Source of the DNA: Collinsella aerofaciens
Lineage (GTDB): Bacteria > Actinomycetota > Coriobacteriia > Coriobacteriales > Coriobacteriaceae
Assembly (NCBI GenBank): GCA_021641225.1
Contig: JAJWXI010000099.1
Location: forward strand, 1-6,377
Reading direction: 5' to 3'
DNA length: 6,377 bases
The first letter of the stretch is position 1. Each line of letters begins with the position of its first letter. The translations under genes were made by a program, and so were the position numbers. The notes below the pieces were generated by a model that worked only from the letters and a program-made list of their open reading frames with translations, had not been told where the DNA came from and made no database searches. Shown here piece by piece: positions 1 through 4,852 of the stretch.

Positions 1-571
1 GTATGCCTTTGAGTATGCCCGCCGCTGTGGCCGCAAAAAGGTGACGGCCGTGCATAAGGCCAACATCATGAAGGCGACCGATGGCCTGTTCCTGCGCGTT
101 GCGCGCGAGGTGGCCGCGAACTATCCCGATATCGAGTTCAACGACAAGATCGTCGACGCCACCTGCATGGGCCTGGTCCAGAACCCCAACGACTTCGACG
201 TCCTGGTGCTGCCCAACCTGTACGGCGACATCGTCAGCGACCTGTGCGCCGGCCTGGTGGGCGGCTTAGGCATGGCCCCCGGCTCCAACATCGGTGCCGA
301 CTGCGCCATCTTCGAGGCTACGCACGGTTCCGCGCCCGATATCGCGGGCCAGGATATCGCCAACCCCACGGCCGAGATCCTCTCTGCTGCGATGATGCTC
401 GACCACCTGGGCGAGAACGACGCTGCCAATCGCATCCGCGCCGCCGTTTCTGCAACGCTCGACGAGGGCAAGCAGGTTACCGGTGACGTGCGTCGCGCCC
501 AGACCGGCTCCGTTGAGGGCGCCGTGGGCACGCAGGCCTTCGCCGATGCCGTTATCGCGCACCTGGCCTAA
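1..571 (+). CDS. NAD-type isocitrate/isopropylmalate dehydrogenase family protein, C-terminal part (5' truncated)
   Basis: The reading frame is open from base 2, so the gene starts before the window; the GTG at 41 is internal, because family sequence (YAFEYARRCGRKKVTAVHK) continues upstream of it. About 189 residues are visible, roughly the C-terminal half of a usual 330-360 residue enzyme. Seen directly: the VHKANIMK catalytic-lysine motif, the NLYGDIVSDLCAG metal/substrate signature followed by a GGLG..PGSNIG stretch, and the HGSAPDIAGQDIANPTAE cofactor loop. In this family an Asp-Ile pair in that loop goes with NAD use, whereas NADP isocitrate dehydrogenases carry Lys-Tyr there. KANIMK and PGSNIG resemble NAD-isocitrate dehydrogenase (IDH3-like) more than LeuB, and no leu genes follow, so oxidative decarboxylation of isocitrate to 2-oxoglutarate in the cytoplasm is the likeliest reaction. 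3-Isopropylmalate or another 2-hydroxyacid substrate cannot be excluded without the N-terminal half. Confidence 0.88.
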   Translation, partial: YAFEYARRCGRKKVTAVHKANIMKATDGLFLRVAREVAANYPDIEFNDKIVDATCMGLVQNPNDFDVLVLPNLYGDIVSDLCAGLVGGLGMAPGSNIGADCAIFEATHGSAPDIAGQDIANPTAEILSAAMMLDHLGENDAANRIRAAVSATLDEGKQVTGDVRRAQTGSVEGAVGTQAFADAVIAHLA

Positions 572-592
572 GGTGCGCACGCTGCAAACGCC

Positions 593-621
593 TAAATAGT
601 ACTTAAGTGTTTGCGTATAAC
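593..621 (+). promoter_or_regulatory. Weak candidate promoter before the membrane-protein gene
   Basis: TATAAC at 616-621 matches the -10 consensus in 5 of 6 bases; TAAATA at 593-598, 17 nt upstream, is a poor -35. If used, transcription would start near 628 and run straight into the hairpin at 631-659, which would then sit in the leader of the 698-1783 gene. This is a pattern match in AT-rich spacer DNA only. Confidence 0.22.
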
Positions 622-630
622 CTAAGAATC

Positions 631-664
631 AATACGCCCGGCGCTCCGTCGGGCGTATTCTATT
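631..664 (+). terminator. Hairpin, probable rho-independent terminator of the dehydrogenase gene
   Basis: AATACGCCCG (631-640) pairs perfectly with CGGGCGTATT (650-659), giving a 10-bp stem with a 9-nt loop. The following tract CTATT is short and interrupted, so termination may be partial. It lies 60 nt after the dehydrogenase stop codon and 38 nt before the next start codon, where a terminator is expected. It could also be an attenuator for the downstream gene, because there is little room for a promoter between it and the RBS. Confidence 0.6.
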
Positions 665-697
665 GAGGACTATGTTTCCTAACAAGGAGTAACTGAT

Positions 698-1783
698 ATG
701 GGTCTGATTCAAAAGAAGGACGAGAAGGACGAGATCGACGGCATCCAGATCATCGAGCGCGGCGAAGGCCCCGACGGTGATGAGGGCGAGAAGATCGACC
801 TGGTCGCCGGCACGTCTGCCGAACATATCGCCGCTGGCACGACCGCCGAGGAGGAGGACGCTCGCCTGGAGGCAAAGATCGCCGCGGACGCCGCCGACGA
901 GAACCTCATGCCCGAGGAACAGGACGAGGACGACGACTCCGACGCGGACGACCATGCGTCCAAGCACAAGAAGACGATGATCGCCGCCTTCGTGGTTGCA
1001 GTCGTGATCGCTGCGGTGGTCGGCTTCTTTATTGGCAATGGCGGCTTTGGCGGCAAGGGTGTCGGCTCGGCTACCCTCACCGAGGACCAGCTCGATTCGA
1101 CCGTAGCAAGCTATAGCTACAACGGTAAGAAGAGCGACATCACCGCGCGCGAGGCCATCGAGAGTCAGTACAGCCTCGACACCGTCAAGGATAGCGATGG
1201 CAACTACACCGCTCCTTCTGCCGACGTCATCCTGTCCTACGTGCGCAACAAGATCCTGCTCGATGCTGCCGAGGACGAGGGCATCACTGTCTCTTCTAAG
1301 GAGATGAAGAAGTACGCCGAGGATTCTATCGGCACTTCGGACTACAAGACCATGGCCACGCAGTACGGCGTGTCCAAGGACCAGGCCAAGCAGATCGTCC
1401 GCCAGTCTGCGACACTGCAGAAGCTCTACAAGAAGAAGGTGGGCGATAGCTCCGCAAGCATGCCAACCGCCCCGACCGAGCCTTCTGACGGCAACGAGGA
1501 GACCGCGAGCAAGGACTACGCCGATTACATCATCAACCTTGCCGGCGACGAGTGGGATAGCTCGAAGGGTACTTGGAAGGACGAGGACAGCACCTACGCC
1601 AAGGCCTTTGCCGACGATGCCTTTACCGCCGATAGCGCCACCTACAAGCAGGCCATGACCGCCTACTACACTGCCTATCAGCAGTATTCCTCGCAGGCTT
1701 CGAGCGCCAGCTCCAAGTGGACCGAGTATGCTAACGGCCTCTACGCCAAGGCTAACATCAGCATCTACGGCCTGTTTGCGTAA
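698..1783 (+). CDS. Single-pass membrane protein with acidic cytoplasmic N-terminus and SurA/PrsA-N-like extracytoplasmic domain
   Basis: The 361-residue protein starts at ATG 698 behind AAGGAG (684-689, 8-nt spacer). Residues 1-92 are very hydrophilic and strongly acidic, with a run of Asp/Glu near 73-85, ending in SKHKK. A single hydrophobic segment spans about 94-113, followed by a glycine-rich stretch (114-123). With lysines before the segment and no signal-peptidase or lipobox Cys site visible, the N-terminus should be cytoplasmic and the C-terminal 245 residues outside. Residues about 125-250 resemble the N-terminal helical domain of SurA/PrsA-type chaperones: an initial segment like an 'access to the sequence' strand, a helix YVRNKILLDAAEDEG, then ITVSSKEMKKYAED, a YGVSKDQAKQIVRQ helix and a final QKLYKKKV helix. 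I see no parvulin isomerase domain; the tail is rich in Tyr, Ser and Ala. A role in folding or holding secreted proteins is inference; the product is best called hypothetical with a SurA-N-like domain. It is flanked by hairpins on both sides, so it is probably transcribed alone. Confidence 0.85.
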   Translation: MGLIQKKDEKDEIDGIQIIERGEGPDGDEGEKIDLVAGTSAEHIAAGTTAEEEDARLEAKIAADAADENLMPEEQDEDDDSDADDHASKHKKTMIAAFVVAVVIAAVVGFFIGNGGFGGKGVGSATLTEDQLDSTVASYSYNGKKSDITAREAIESQYSLDTVKDSDGNYTAPSADVILSYVRNKILLDAAEDEGITVSSKEMKKYAEDSIGTSDYKTMATQYGVSKDQAKQIVRQSATLQKLYKKKVGDSSASMPTAPTEPSDGNEETASKDYADYIINLAGDEWDSSKGTWKDEDSTYAKAFADDAFTADSATYKQAMTAYYTAYQQYSSQASSASSKWTEYANGLYAKANISIYGLFA

Positions 1784-1837
1784 AGGCTTACAGGGCTTGA
1801 TTCGCTCGCCACACAATCGAATCTTCGCGTGATCGAT

Positions 1838-1872
1838 AACACCCCCTATACAAAAATAGGGGGTGTTTATTC
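1838..1872 (+). terminator. Strong rho-independent terminator of the membrane-protein gene
   Basis: AACACCCCCTAT (1838-1849) pairs perfectly with ATAGGGGGTGTT (1856-1867): a 12-bp stem with a 6-nt loop (ACAAAA), followed by the T-rich TTTATT. It begins 55 nt after the stop codon. A smaller inverted repeat, GATTCG (1799-1804) with CGAATC (1818-1823), sits just before it. The two adenines at the base of the upstream arm pair with the start of the T tract, and A's further upstream are not extensive, so it acts chiefly in the + direction. Confidence 0.88.
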
Positions 1873-1900
1873 ATGTAAAGCGCAAACGATTTCAGGCCAA

Positions 1901-1924
1901 CTGGTAGTAACAATGTGGTACCAC
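1901..1924 (+). promoter_or_regulatory. Upstream operator-like sites of nagE: TGGTAGTAACAA and GTGGTACCAC
   Basis: CTGGTAGTAAC at 1901-1911 is repeated exactly at 1932-1942, 31 bp further on (about three helical turns). Between them lies the perfect 10-bp palindrome GTGGTACCAC (1915-1924), again made of TGGT and ACCA half-sites but without the 4-nt centre. These look like weaker copies of the GntR-family operator described at 1932-1952. Whether they bind the same regulator is inference. Confidence 0.45.
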
Positions 1925-1931
1925 TGTTCAT

Positions 1932-1952
1932 CTGGTAGTAACCAATTTTGAG
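1932..1952 (+). promoter_or_regulatory. Probable GntR (NagR/DasR-like) operator upstream of nagE
   Basis: The core TGGTAGTAACCA (1933-1944) followed by ATTTTGAG makes a 21-bp element that matches the one before the gntR gene (3934-3954) in 18 of 21 positions; the three differences are the central bases. The TGGT-N4-ACCA layout is that of operators bound by GntR/HutC-family amino-sugar repressors such as DasR and B. subtilis NagR (YvoA), which recognise sites close to TGGTCTAGACCA. It probably carries repression of nagE, although it lies about 310 nt from the start codon. Confidence 0.68.
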
Positions 1953-2020
1953 ATGAAATCGAATGGAAATTGCTAAGAATTAGTTTGGTAATGAAAGAAA
2001 CGCTTCACGTCTACCTGCGG

Positions 2021-2053
2021 AAATTACCGTTTACGGGCCAAAAATAACCGTTT
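2021..2053 (+). repeat. Direct repeat of a 12-mer upstream of the nagE -10 candidate
   Basis: AAATTACCGTTT (2021-2032) and AAATAACCGTTT (2042-2053) differ in one base and start 21 bp apart, two turns of the helix, so they face the same side of the DNA. They do not resemble the TGGT/ACCA operator. Their place 9-41 bp upstream of the TATAGT hexamer is where an activator or second regulator would bind; no such protein can be named. Confidence 0.45.
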
Positions 2054-2061
2054 GGCAACGA

Positions 2062-2067
2062 TATAGT
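2062..2067 (+). promoter_or_regulatory. Candidate -10 hexamer for nagE
   Basis: TATAGT matches TATAAT in 5 of 6 bases and is the same hexamer as in the gntR promoter candidate. No fair -35 lies 16-18 bp upstream (A-rich there), which would fit a promoter helped by an activator at the 12-mer repeat. The start would be near 2074, leaving a leader of about 180 nt. An earlier start near the operator cluster is also possible. Confidence 0.35.
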
Positions 2068-2124
2068 AATTTGAACGAAATGTGGTGGACGTTTGAATTG
2101 AGTGTGTGCTAACGTACATACCAG

Positions 2125-2230
2125 CAACCCAAAAAAGGGACTGGGTTGTCTAAGTTTGCGCACCAATGCCGGCAAGCGGAGAAGCCGGTATGCACAAGGC
2201 GCGGACATGGGACTCGTTGGTGAACAACGA
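2125..2230 (+). other. Possible structured 5' leader RNA of nagE
   Basis: Three inverted repeats occur in about 105 nt directly before the RBS: CAACCC (2125-2130) with GGGTTG (2143-2148); CCGGC (2169-2173) with GCCGG (2184-2188), extendable outward through an internal loop by TTGCGCA with TGCACAA; and TCGTTG (2214-2219) with CAACGA (2225-2230) closing a 5-nt loop. The last ends 10 nt before the Shine-Dalgarno sequence. I compared it by memory with glmS, c-di-GMP, THF, cobalamin and fluoride RNA patterns and see no match. It has no T tract, so it is not a terminator as read; it may affect translation or stability of nagE mRNA, or may be chance. Confidence 0.35.
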
Positions 2231-2254
2231 AAGAAAGGTTGGAGGAGATACCAT

Positions 2255-3745
2255 ATGATGAAGTACCTCCAGAAGCTCGGCAAAGCGCTGATGCTTCCCG
2301 TCGCGGCGCTTCCCGTCGCAGGTATTCTTATGGGCGTGGGCTACCTGCTCGCTCCCGCAGTCATGGGTGCTGCCGGTGACACTACCGGTTTTGCCTATAC
2401 CGCCGGTTTCCTGCTCATCAAGGCAGGCGGCGCTCTTATCGATAACATGGCCTGGCTGTTCGCAGTCGGCGCCGCTGTCGGCCTTGCCGACGATCACGAT
2501 GGCACCGCTGGCCTCGCTGGCCTCGTCGCCTTCCTGATGATCCAGCAGCTCCTGAACCCCGCTGTTGTTGGCACCATTCGTGGTATGGACGCCGATGCTC
2601 AGACCGCTTGGCTTGCCACGACCGAGGGCATCGCGTTCTCCAAGATCGCTGGTAACTCCTTCATCGGCATCCTGTCCGCCATCATCGGTGGCACTTGCTA
2701 CAACAAGTTCAAGGACACCCGTCTTCCCGACTGGCTGGCCTTCTTCTCCGGCAAGCGTTGCGTCGCCATCATGACCGCCGTCATCTGCATCGTCGTCTCC
2801 GTTGTCCTGCTCTTCGCTTGGCCGCTCATCTTCGGTGCTCTTGTTGCTCTCGGTGAGGGTATCGCCGCCATGGGTGGCATCGGCGCTGGCATCTACGCCT
2901 TCCTCAACCGCCTGCTCATCCCGACCGGTCTGCACCACGCTCTGAACAACGTGTTCTGGTTCGACACCATCGGCCTGGGCGACCTGACCCACTTCTGGGC
3001 TGGCGAGACCTCCGCTGACGTCAAGTGGAGCCTCGGTATGTACATGTCCGGCTTCTTCCCCTGCATGATGTTCGGTATCCCGGGCGCTGCCCTGGCTATG
3101 GTTCAGACCGCTAAGAACAAGAAGGCTGCTATCGGCCTGGTTGTCTCCGCTGCTATCTGCGCCTTTGTCTGCGGCGTCACCGAGCCCTTCGAGTTCGGCT
3201 TCATGTTCCTGTGCTTCCCGCTCTACGTCGTGTACGCTGCCCTGTACGGCATCTTCACCATCATCACCTACTATGTTGGTTTCCGTGCTGGCTTCTGCTT
3301 CTCCGCTGGTGCTACCGACCTTCTGTTCTCCTCTAGCCTCCCGGCTGCTGCCAACACCTGGGCGATCATCCCGCTGGGCATCGCTGCCTTCGTGGTCTTC
3401 TACCTCGTGTTCCGCTTCGCCATCACCAAGTTCAACCTCATGACCCCTGGTCGCGAGGATGAGGATGTCGAGGAGACCTCCGCTTCCGCCGCTGCTGGCG
3501 ACGACAAGTTCGCCGCTCTGGCCGCCGCTGTTCTCGCTGCCGTCGGTGGCAAGGAGAACGTCAAGACCGTTGACTGCTGCGCTACTCGCCTGCGCTTCGA
3601 GCTTGGCGATTCCGCTCTGGTCGACGAGGCTGCCTGCAAGAAGGCTGGCGCTCTGGGTGTCATGAAGATGGACAAGGGTGCTACCCAGGTCATCATCGGC
3701 ACGCAGGTCCAGGCTGTTGCCGAGGAGCTCAAGAAGCTTCTCTAA
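2255..3745 (+). CDS. nagE: PTS N-acetylglucosamine-specific EIICB component
   Basis: Imports GlcNAc through the membrane and phosphorylates it to GlcNAc-6-phosphate, with phosphate passed from EIIA to EIIB. The start at ATG 2255 is chosen because GGAGGAG (2241-2247) sits 7 nt before it and family similarity begins there (MMKYLQKLGKALMLPVAALP); the ATG at 2258 is an alternative. Of 496 residues, about 1-395 form the hydrophobic EIIC domain with roughly ten membrane segments, including LLIPTGLHHALN (His227 near the sugar site) and GVTEPFEFGF (Glu310), the typical substrate-binding motif. An acidic, Ala-rich linker (about 400-420) leads to EIIB, with the phosphorylation motif VDCCATRLRF; the phosphorylated cysteine should be Cys442, the second of the pair. 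No EIIA domain is fused, unlike E. coli NagE (about 650 residues). GlcNAc rather than glucose is favoured by the motifs and by nagA nearby. Codon use is strongly biased (all arginines CGT/CGC; many GCT, GTT, TTC, AAC), suggesting high expression. Confidence 0.92.
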   Translation: MMKYLQKLGKALMLPVAALPVAGILMGVGYLLAPAVMGAAGDTTGFAYTAGFLLIKAGGALIDNMAWLFAVGAAVGLADDHDGTAGLAGLVAFLMIQQLLNPAVVGTIRGMDADAQTAWLATTEGIAFSKIAGNSFIGILSAIIGGTCYNKFKDTRLPDWLAFFSGKRCVAIMTAVICIVVSVVLLFAWPLIFGALVALGEGIAAMGGIGAGIYAFLNRLLIPTGLHHALNNVFWFDTIGLGDLTHFWAGETSADVKWSLGMYMSGFFPCMMFGIPGAALAMVQTAKNKKAAIGLVVSAAICAFVCGVTEPFEFGFMFLCFPLYVVYAALYGIFTIITYYVGFRAGFCFSAGATDLLFSSSLPAAANTWAIIPLGIAAFVVFYLVFRFAITKFNLMTPGREDEDVEETSASAAAGDDKFAALAAAVLAAVGGKENVKTVDCCATRLRFELGDSALVDEAACKKAGALGVMKMDKGATQVIIGTQVQAVAEELKKLL

Positions 3746-3769
3746 GCCTTAAAGACGTATCTGTCTTGC

Positions 3770-3805
3770 AAAGGGTCGTCCCGCTCCGCGGGGGCGGCCC
3801 TTTTT
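3770..3805 (+). terminator. Rho-independent terminator of nagE
   Basis: AAAGGG (3770-3775) pairs with CCCTTT (3798-3803), and the stem continues inward as TCGTCCC against GGGGCGG with two G-T wobbles, closing near the CTCCGC loop. TTTTT (3801-3805) follows. It lies 24 nt after the stop codon and separates nagE from the gntR gene, which therefore needs its own promoter. Confidence 0.88.
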
Positions 3806-3915
3806 GTTACCTCGATACTTGATGCAGCGGTGTGATTGGTATTACAGCGCATAGGCTATCAACCGGCAAACAATACTGAAATGTACGTGTTGACCTGCTG
3901 TTATTCCATTAAAAC

Positions 3916-3924
3916 TGCTATAGT
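3916..3924 (+). promoter_or_regulatory. Extended -10 promoter of the gntR gene
   Basis: TGCTATAGT is an extended -10 element: TG, one base, then TATAGT (3919-3924, 5 of 6 matches). A TTGACC is present at 3890-3895 but the spacer would be 23 bp, too long for a normal -35, so the extended -10 probably does the work. Transcription would begin near 3931, immediately before the operator at 3934-3954, and about 47 nt before the start codon. Confidence 0.5.
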
Positions 3925-3933
3925 ACGTGGTGT

Positions 3934-3954
3934 CTGGTTACAACCAATTTTGAG
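3934..3954 (+). promoter_or_regulatory. Probable autoregulatory GntR operator
   Basis: TGGTTACAACCA (3935-3946) has perfect 5-bp inverted arms (TGGTT/AACCA) around a 2-bp centre, and the flank ATTTTGAG is shared with the site upstream of nagE (1932-1952). It lies directly downstream of the extended -10, overlapping the expected transcription start, where a bound repressor would block polymerase. Autoregulation is usual for this repressor family. Binding is inferred from position, symmetry and repetition. Confidence 0.72.
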
Positions 3955-3977
3955 TCATTTATCCGGCAGGTATCATT

Positions 3978-4709
3978 ATGGCAATGGGAGCGCGCAAACA
4001 ACCTCTGTACGATCAGCTCGTCGATTTGCTGACCGATAAGATCGATCACGAACTTCGACCTGGCGACTATTTGCCGTCCGAGCGCGATCTGTCGGAACGC
4101 TACGGGCTTTCGCGTACGACGGTTCGCCTTGCCCTGCAGGAGCTTGAACGCCTGGGCTTGGTGGTTCGTCAGCGCGGCCGTGGAACCATGGTGTGCGACC
4201 GCTCTTTGCAGACGGCAAACCTCACGCAAACCTATAGCTTTACCGAGCAGATGAAGGCGATCGGCCGTGTGCCCAAGACGACGATTCTTGAGTTTACCGA
4301 GGTCGAGGCTGACAAGAATATTGCTGTAGAGATGAATGCGCGTCTGGGCGAGCGTCTGTACAAGATCAAGCGCCTGCGTATTGCCGACGGTGTGCCGCTC
4401 ATGATTGAGTGCACGTATTTGCCGAGCCGCAAATTCTTTGCGCTTAAGCGCCCCATGATCGAGAACAAATCGCTGTACGACATGATCGAGCAGGACTTTC
4501 ACGAGAAGGTTCGCGTGGCCGAGGAAGAATTCTATGCGAGTATTGCCCGCCATTCCGACGCCCGTCTGCTCGAGATTGCCGAAGGCGCGCCGGTCCTGGA
4601 TTTGATTCGTACCACATACGACATGAACAACGAGGTTATCGAGTATACGCGTTCGGTTGCGCGCGCCGACCAGTTTAAGTACAAGGTCTACCACAACCGC
4701 GCCGTCTAG
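3978..4709 (+). CDS. GntR/HutC-family transcriptional repressor of the GlcNAc genes (NagR/DasR-like)
   Basis: Cytoplasmic DNA-binding regulator of 243 residues, the normal length for the HutC subfamily. Residues about 8-75 are the GntR winged helix: PLYDQLVDLLTDKI, then LRPGDYLPSERDLSERYGLS, the recognition helix RTTVRLALQELERLG (46-60) and the wing VVRQRGRGTMV. Residues about 85-237 form the UTRA ligand-binding domain: YSFTEQMKAIGRVPKT, RLRIADGVPLMIECTYLP and IEYTRSVARADQFKYKV are typical. Start at ATG 3978 is supported by GGCAGG at 3965-3970 (7-nt spacer); ATG 3984 is a less well placed alternative. In characterised relatives the ligand is glucosamine-6-phosphate or GlcNAc-6-phosphate, which releases DNA. 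Its place between nagE and nagA and the shared operator make it the likely GlcNAc repressor; the ligand itself is inferred. The gene is separated from nagE by a terminator and may be cotranscribed with nagA, 143 nt downstream. Confidence 0.92.
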   Translation: MAMGARKQPLYDQLVDLLTDKIDHELRPGDYLPSERDLSERYGLSRTTVRLALQELERLGLVVRQRGRGTMVCDRSLQTANLTQTYSFTEQMKAIGRVPKTTILEFTEVEADKNIAVEMNARLGERLYKIKRLRIADGVPLMIECTYLPSRKFFALKRPMIENKSLYDMIEQDFHEKVRVAEEEFYASIARHSDARLLEIAEGAPVLDLIRTTYDMNNEVIEYTRSVARADQFKYKVYHNRAV

Positions 4710-4728
4710 AGTTATTGGGTATAAACGG

Positions 4729-4765
4729 CTTGGCGTGTTTTGCGGCGGGTGCAAAATGTGCCAAG
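4729..4765 (+). other. Long imperfect hairpin after the gntR gene
   Basis: CTTGGC (4729-4734) pairs with GCCAAG (4760-4765), and TTTTGC (4738-4743) with GCAAAA (4751-4756); the three positions between can form G-U wobbles, giving 15 continuous pairs around the loop GGCGGGT. No T tract follows, so it is not a classic terminator. A TATAAA hexamer at 4720-4725 lies just before it without a recognisable -35. It could protect or process a gntR-nagA transcript, or lie in a nagA leader. Confidence 0.5.
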
Positions 4766-4802
4766 CGGTAGAAGGCAACGAACAATCGCTCGAATGAACA
4801 AT

Positions 4803-4836
4803 GCAGTGGTTTTTGATCCGCCCTAAAACGCACTGC
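4803..4836 (+). other. Hairpin just upstream of the nagA ribosome binding site
   Basis: GCAGTGGTTTT (4803-4813) pairs with AAAAC (4825-4829) and CACTGC (4831-4836), with one bulged G at 4830 and an 11-nt loop. It ends 6 nt before the RBS GGGAG (4843-4847). There is no T tract after it. It may tune nagA translation or mRNA stability; the sequence alone cannot separate that from chance. Confidence 0.42.
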
Positions 4837-4852
4837 GGGTACGGGAGCATAG

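Larger units (their letters stand above)
1873..2254 (+). other. Long regulatory gap upstream of nagE
   Basis: No believable gene lies between the terminator and the nagE start. The stretch is clearly more AT-rich than the genes. In order it holds a cluster of operator-like TGGT/ACCA sites (1901-1952), a 12-mer direct repeat (2021-2053), a good -10-like hexamer (2062-2067), several inverted repeats that could fold in the leader RNA (2125-2230) and a strong RBS (2241-2247). Open frames across it, including an in-frame upstream extension of nagE from GTG 2102, show no family similarity and lack an RBS. Confidence 0.7.

Noticed and set aside
629..1816. 395-codon open frame on the - strand opposite the membrane-protein gene
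   Set aside because: Its translation is low-complexity, rich in Val, Leu, Gly and Arg, as expected for the complement of Asp/Glu- and Lys-rich coding sequence; the + frame has a good RBS, a membrane segment and flanking hairpins, while the antisense frame would span both the coding region and part of the upstream hairpin.
1991..2006. TGAAAGAAACGCTTCA as a catabolite response element (cre)
   Set aside because: When the central CG is aligned to the cre consensus, the outer TG and CA positions do not match.
2102..2254. In-frame upstream extension of nagE from GTG 2102 (51 extra residues)
   Set aside because: The extra residues are polar and unlike any PTS N-terminus, no RBS precedes 2102, and GGAGGAG stands 7 nt before ATG 2255, where family similarity starts.
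2125..2254. glmS ribozyme or another known riboswitch in the nagE leader
   Set aside because: None of the conserved core sequences that I remember for glmS, c-di-GMP-I, THF, cobalamin or fluoride RNAs is present; kept only as an unclassified possible structure.
2150..2992. 280-codon open frame on the - strand opposite the start of nagE
   Set aside because: It is a shadow of the EIIC codons, with a Gly/Asp-rich translation lacking any domain.
3837..3848. TGGTATTACAGC as a further GntR operator upstream of the gntR gene
   Set aside because: Only the TGGT half fits; the ACCA half is missing, and it is far upstream of the promoter.
3890..3895. TTGACC as the -35 of the gntR promoter
   Set aside because: The spacer to TATAGT at 3919 is 23 bp, well beyond the usual 16-18; the extended -10 TG explains the promoter better.
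3918..4850. 310-codon open frame on the - strand opposite the gntR gene
   Set aside because: The GntR protein is unmistakable on the + strand, and the antisense frame runs over the promoter and operator.
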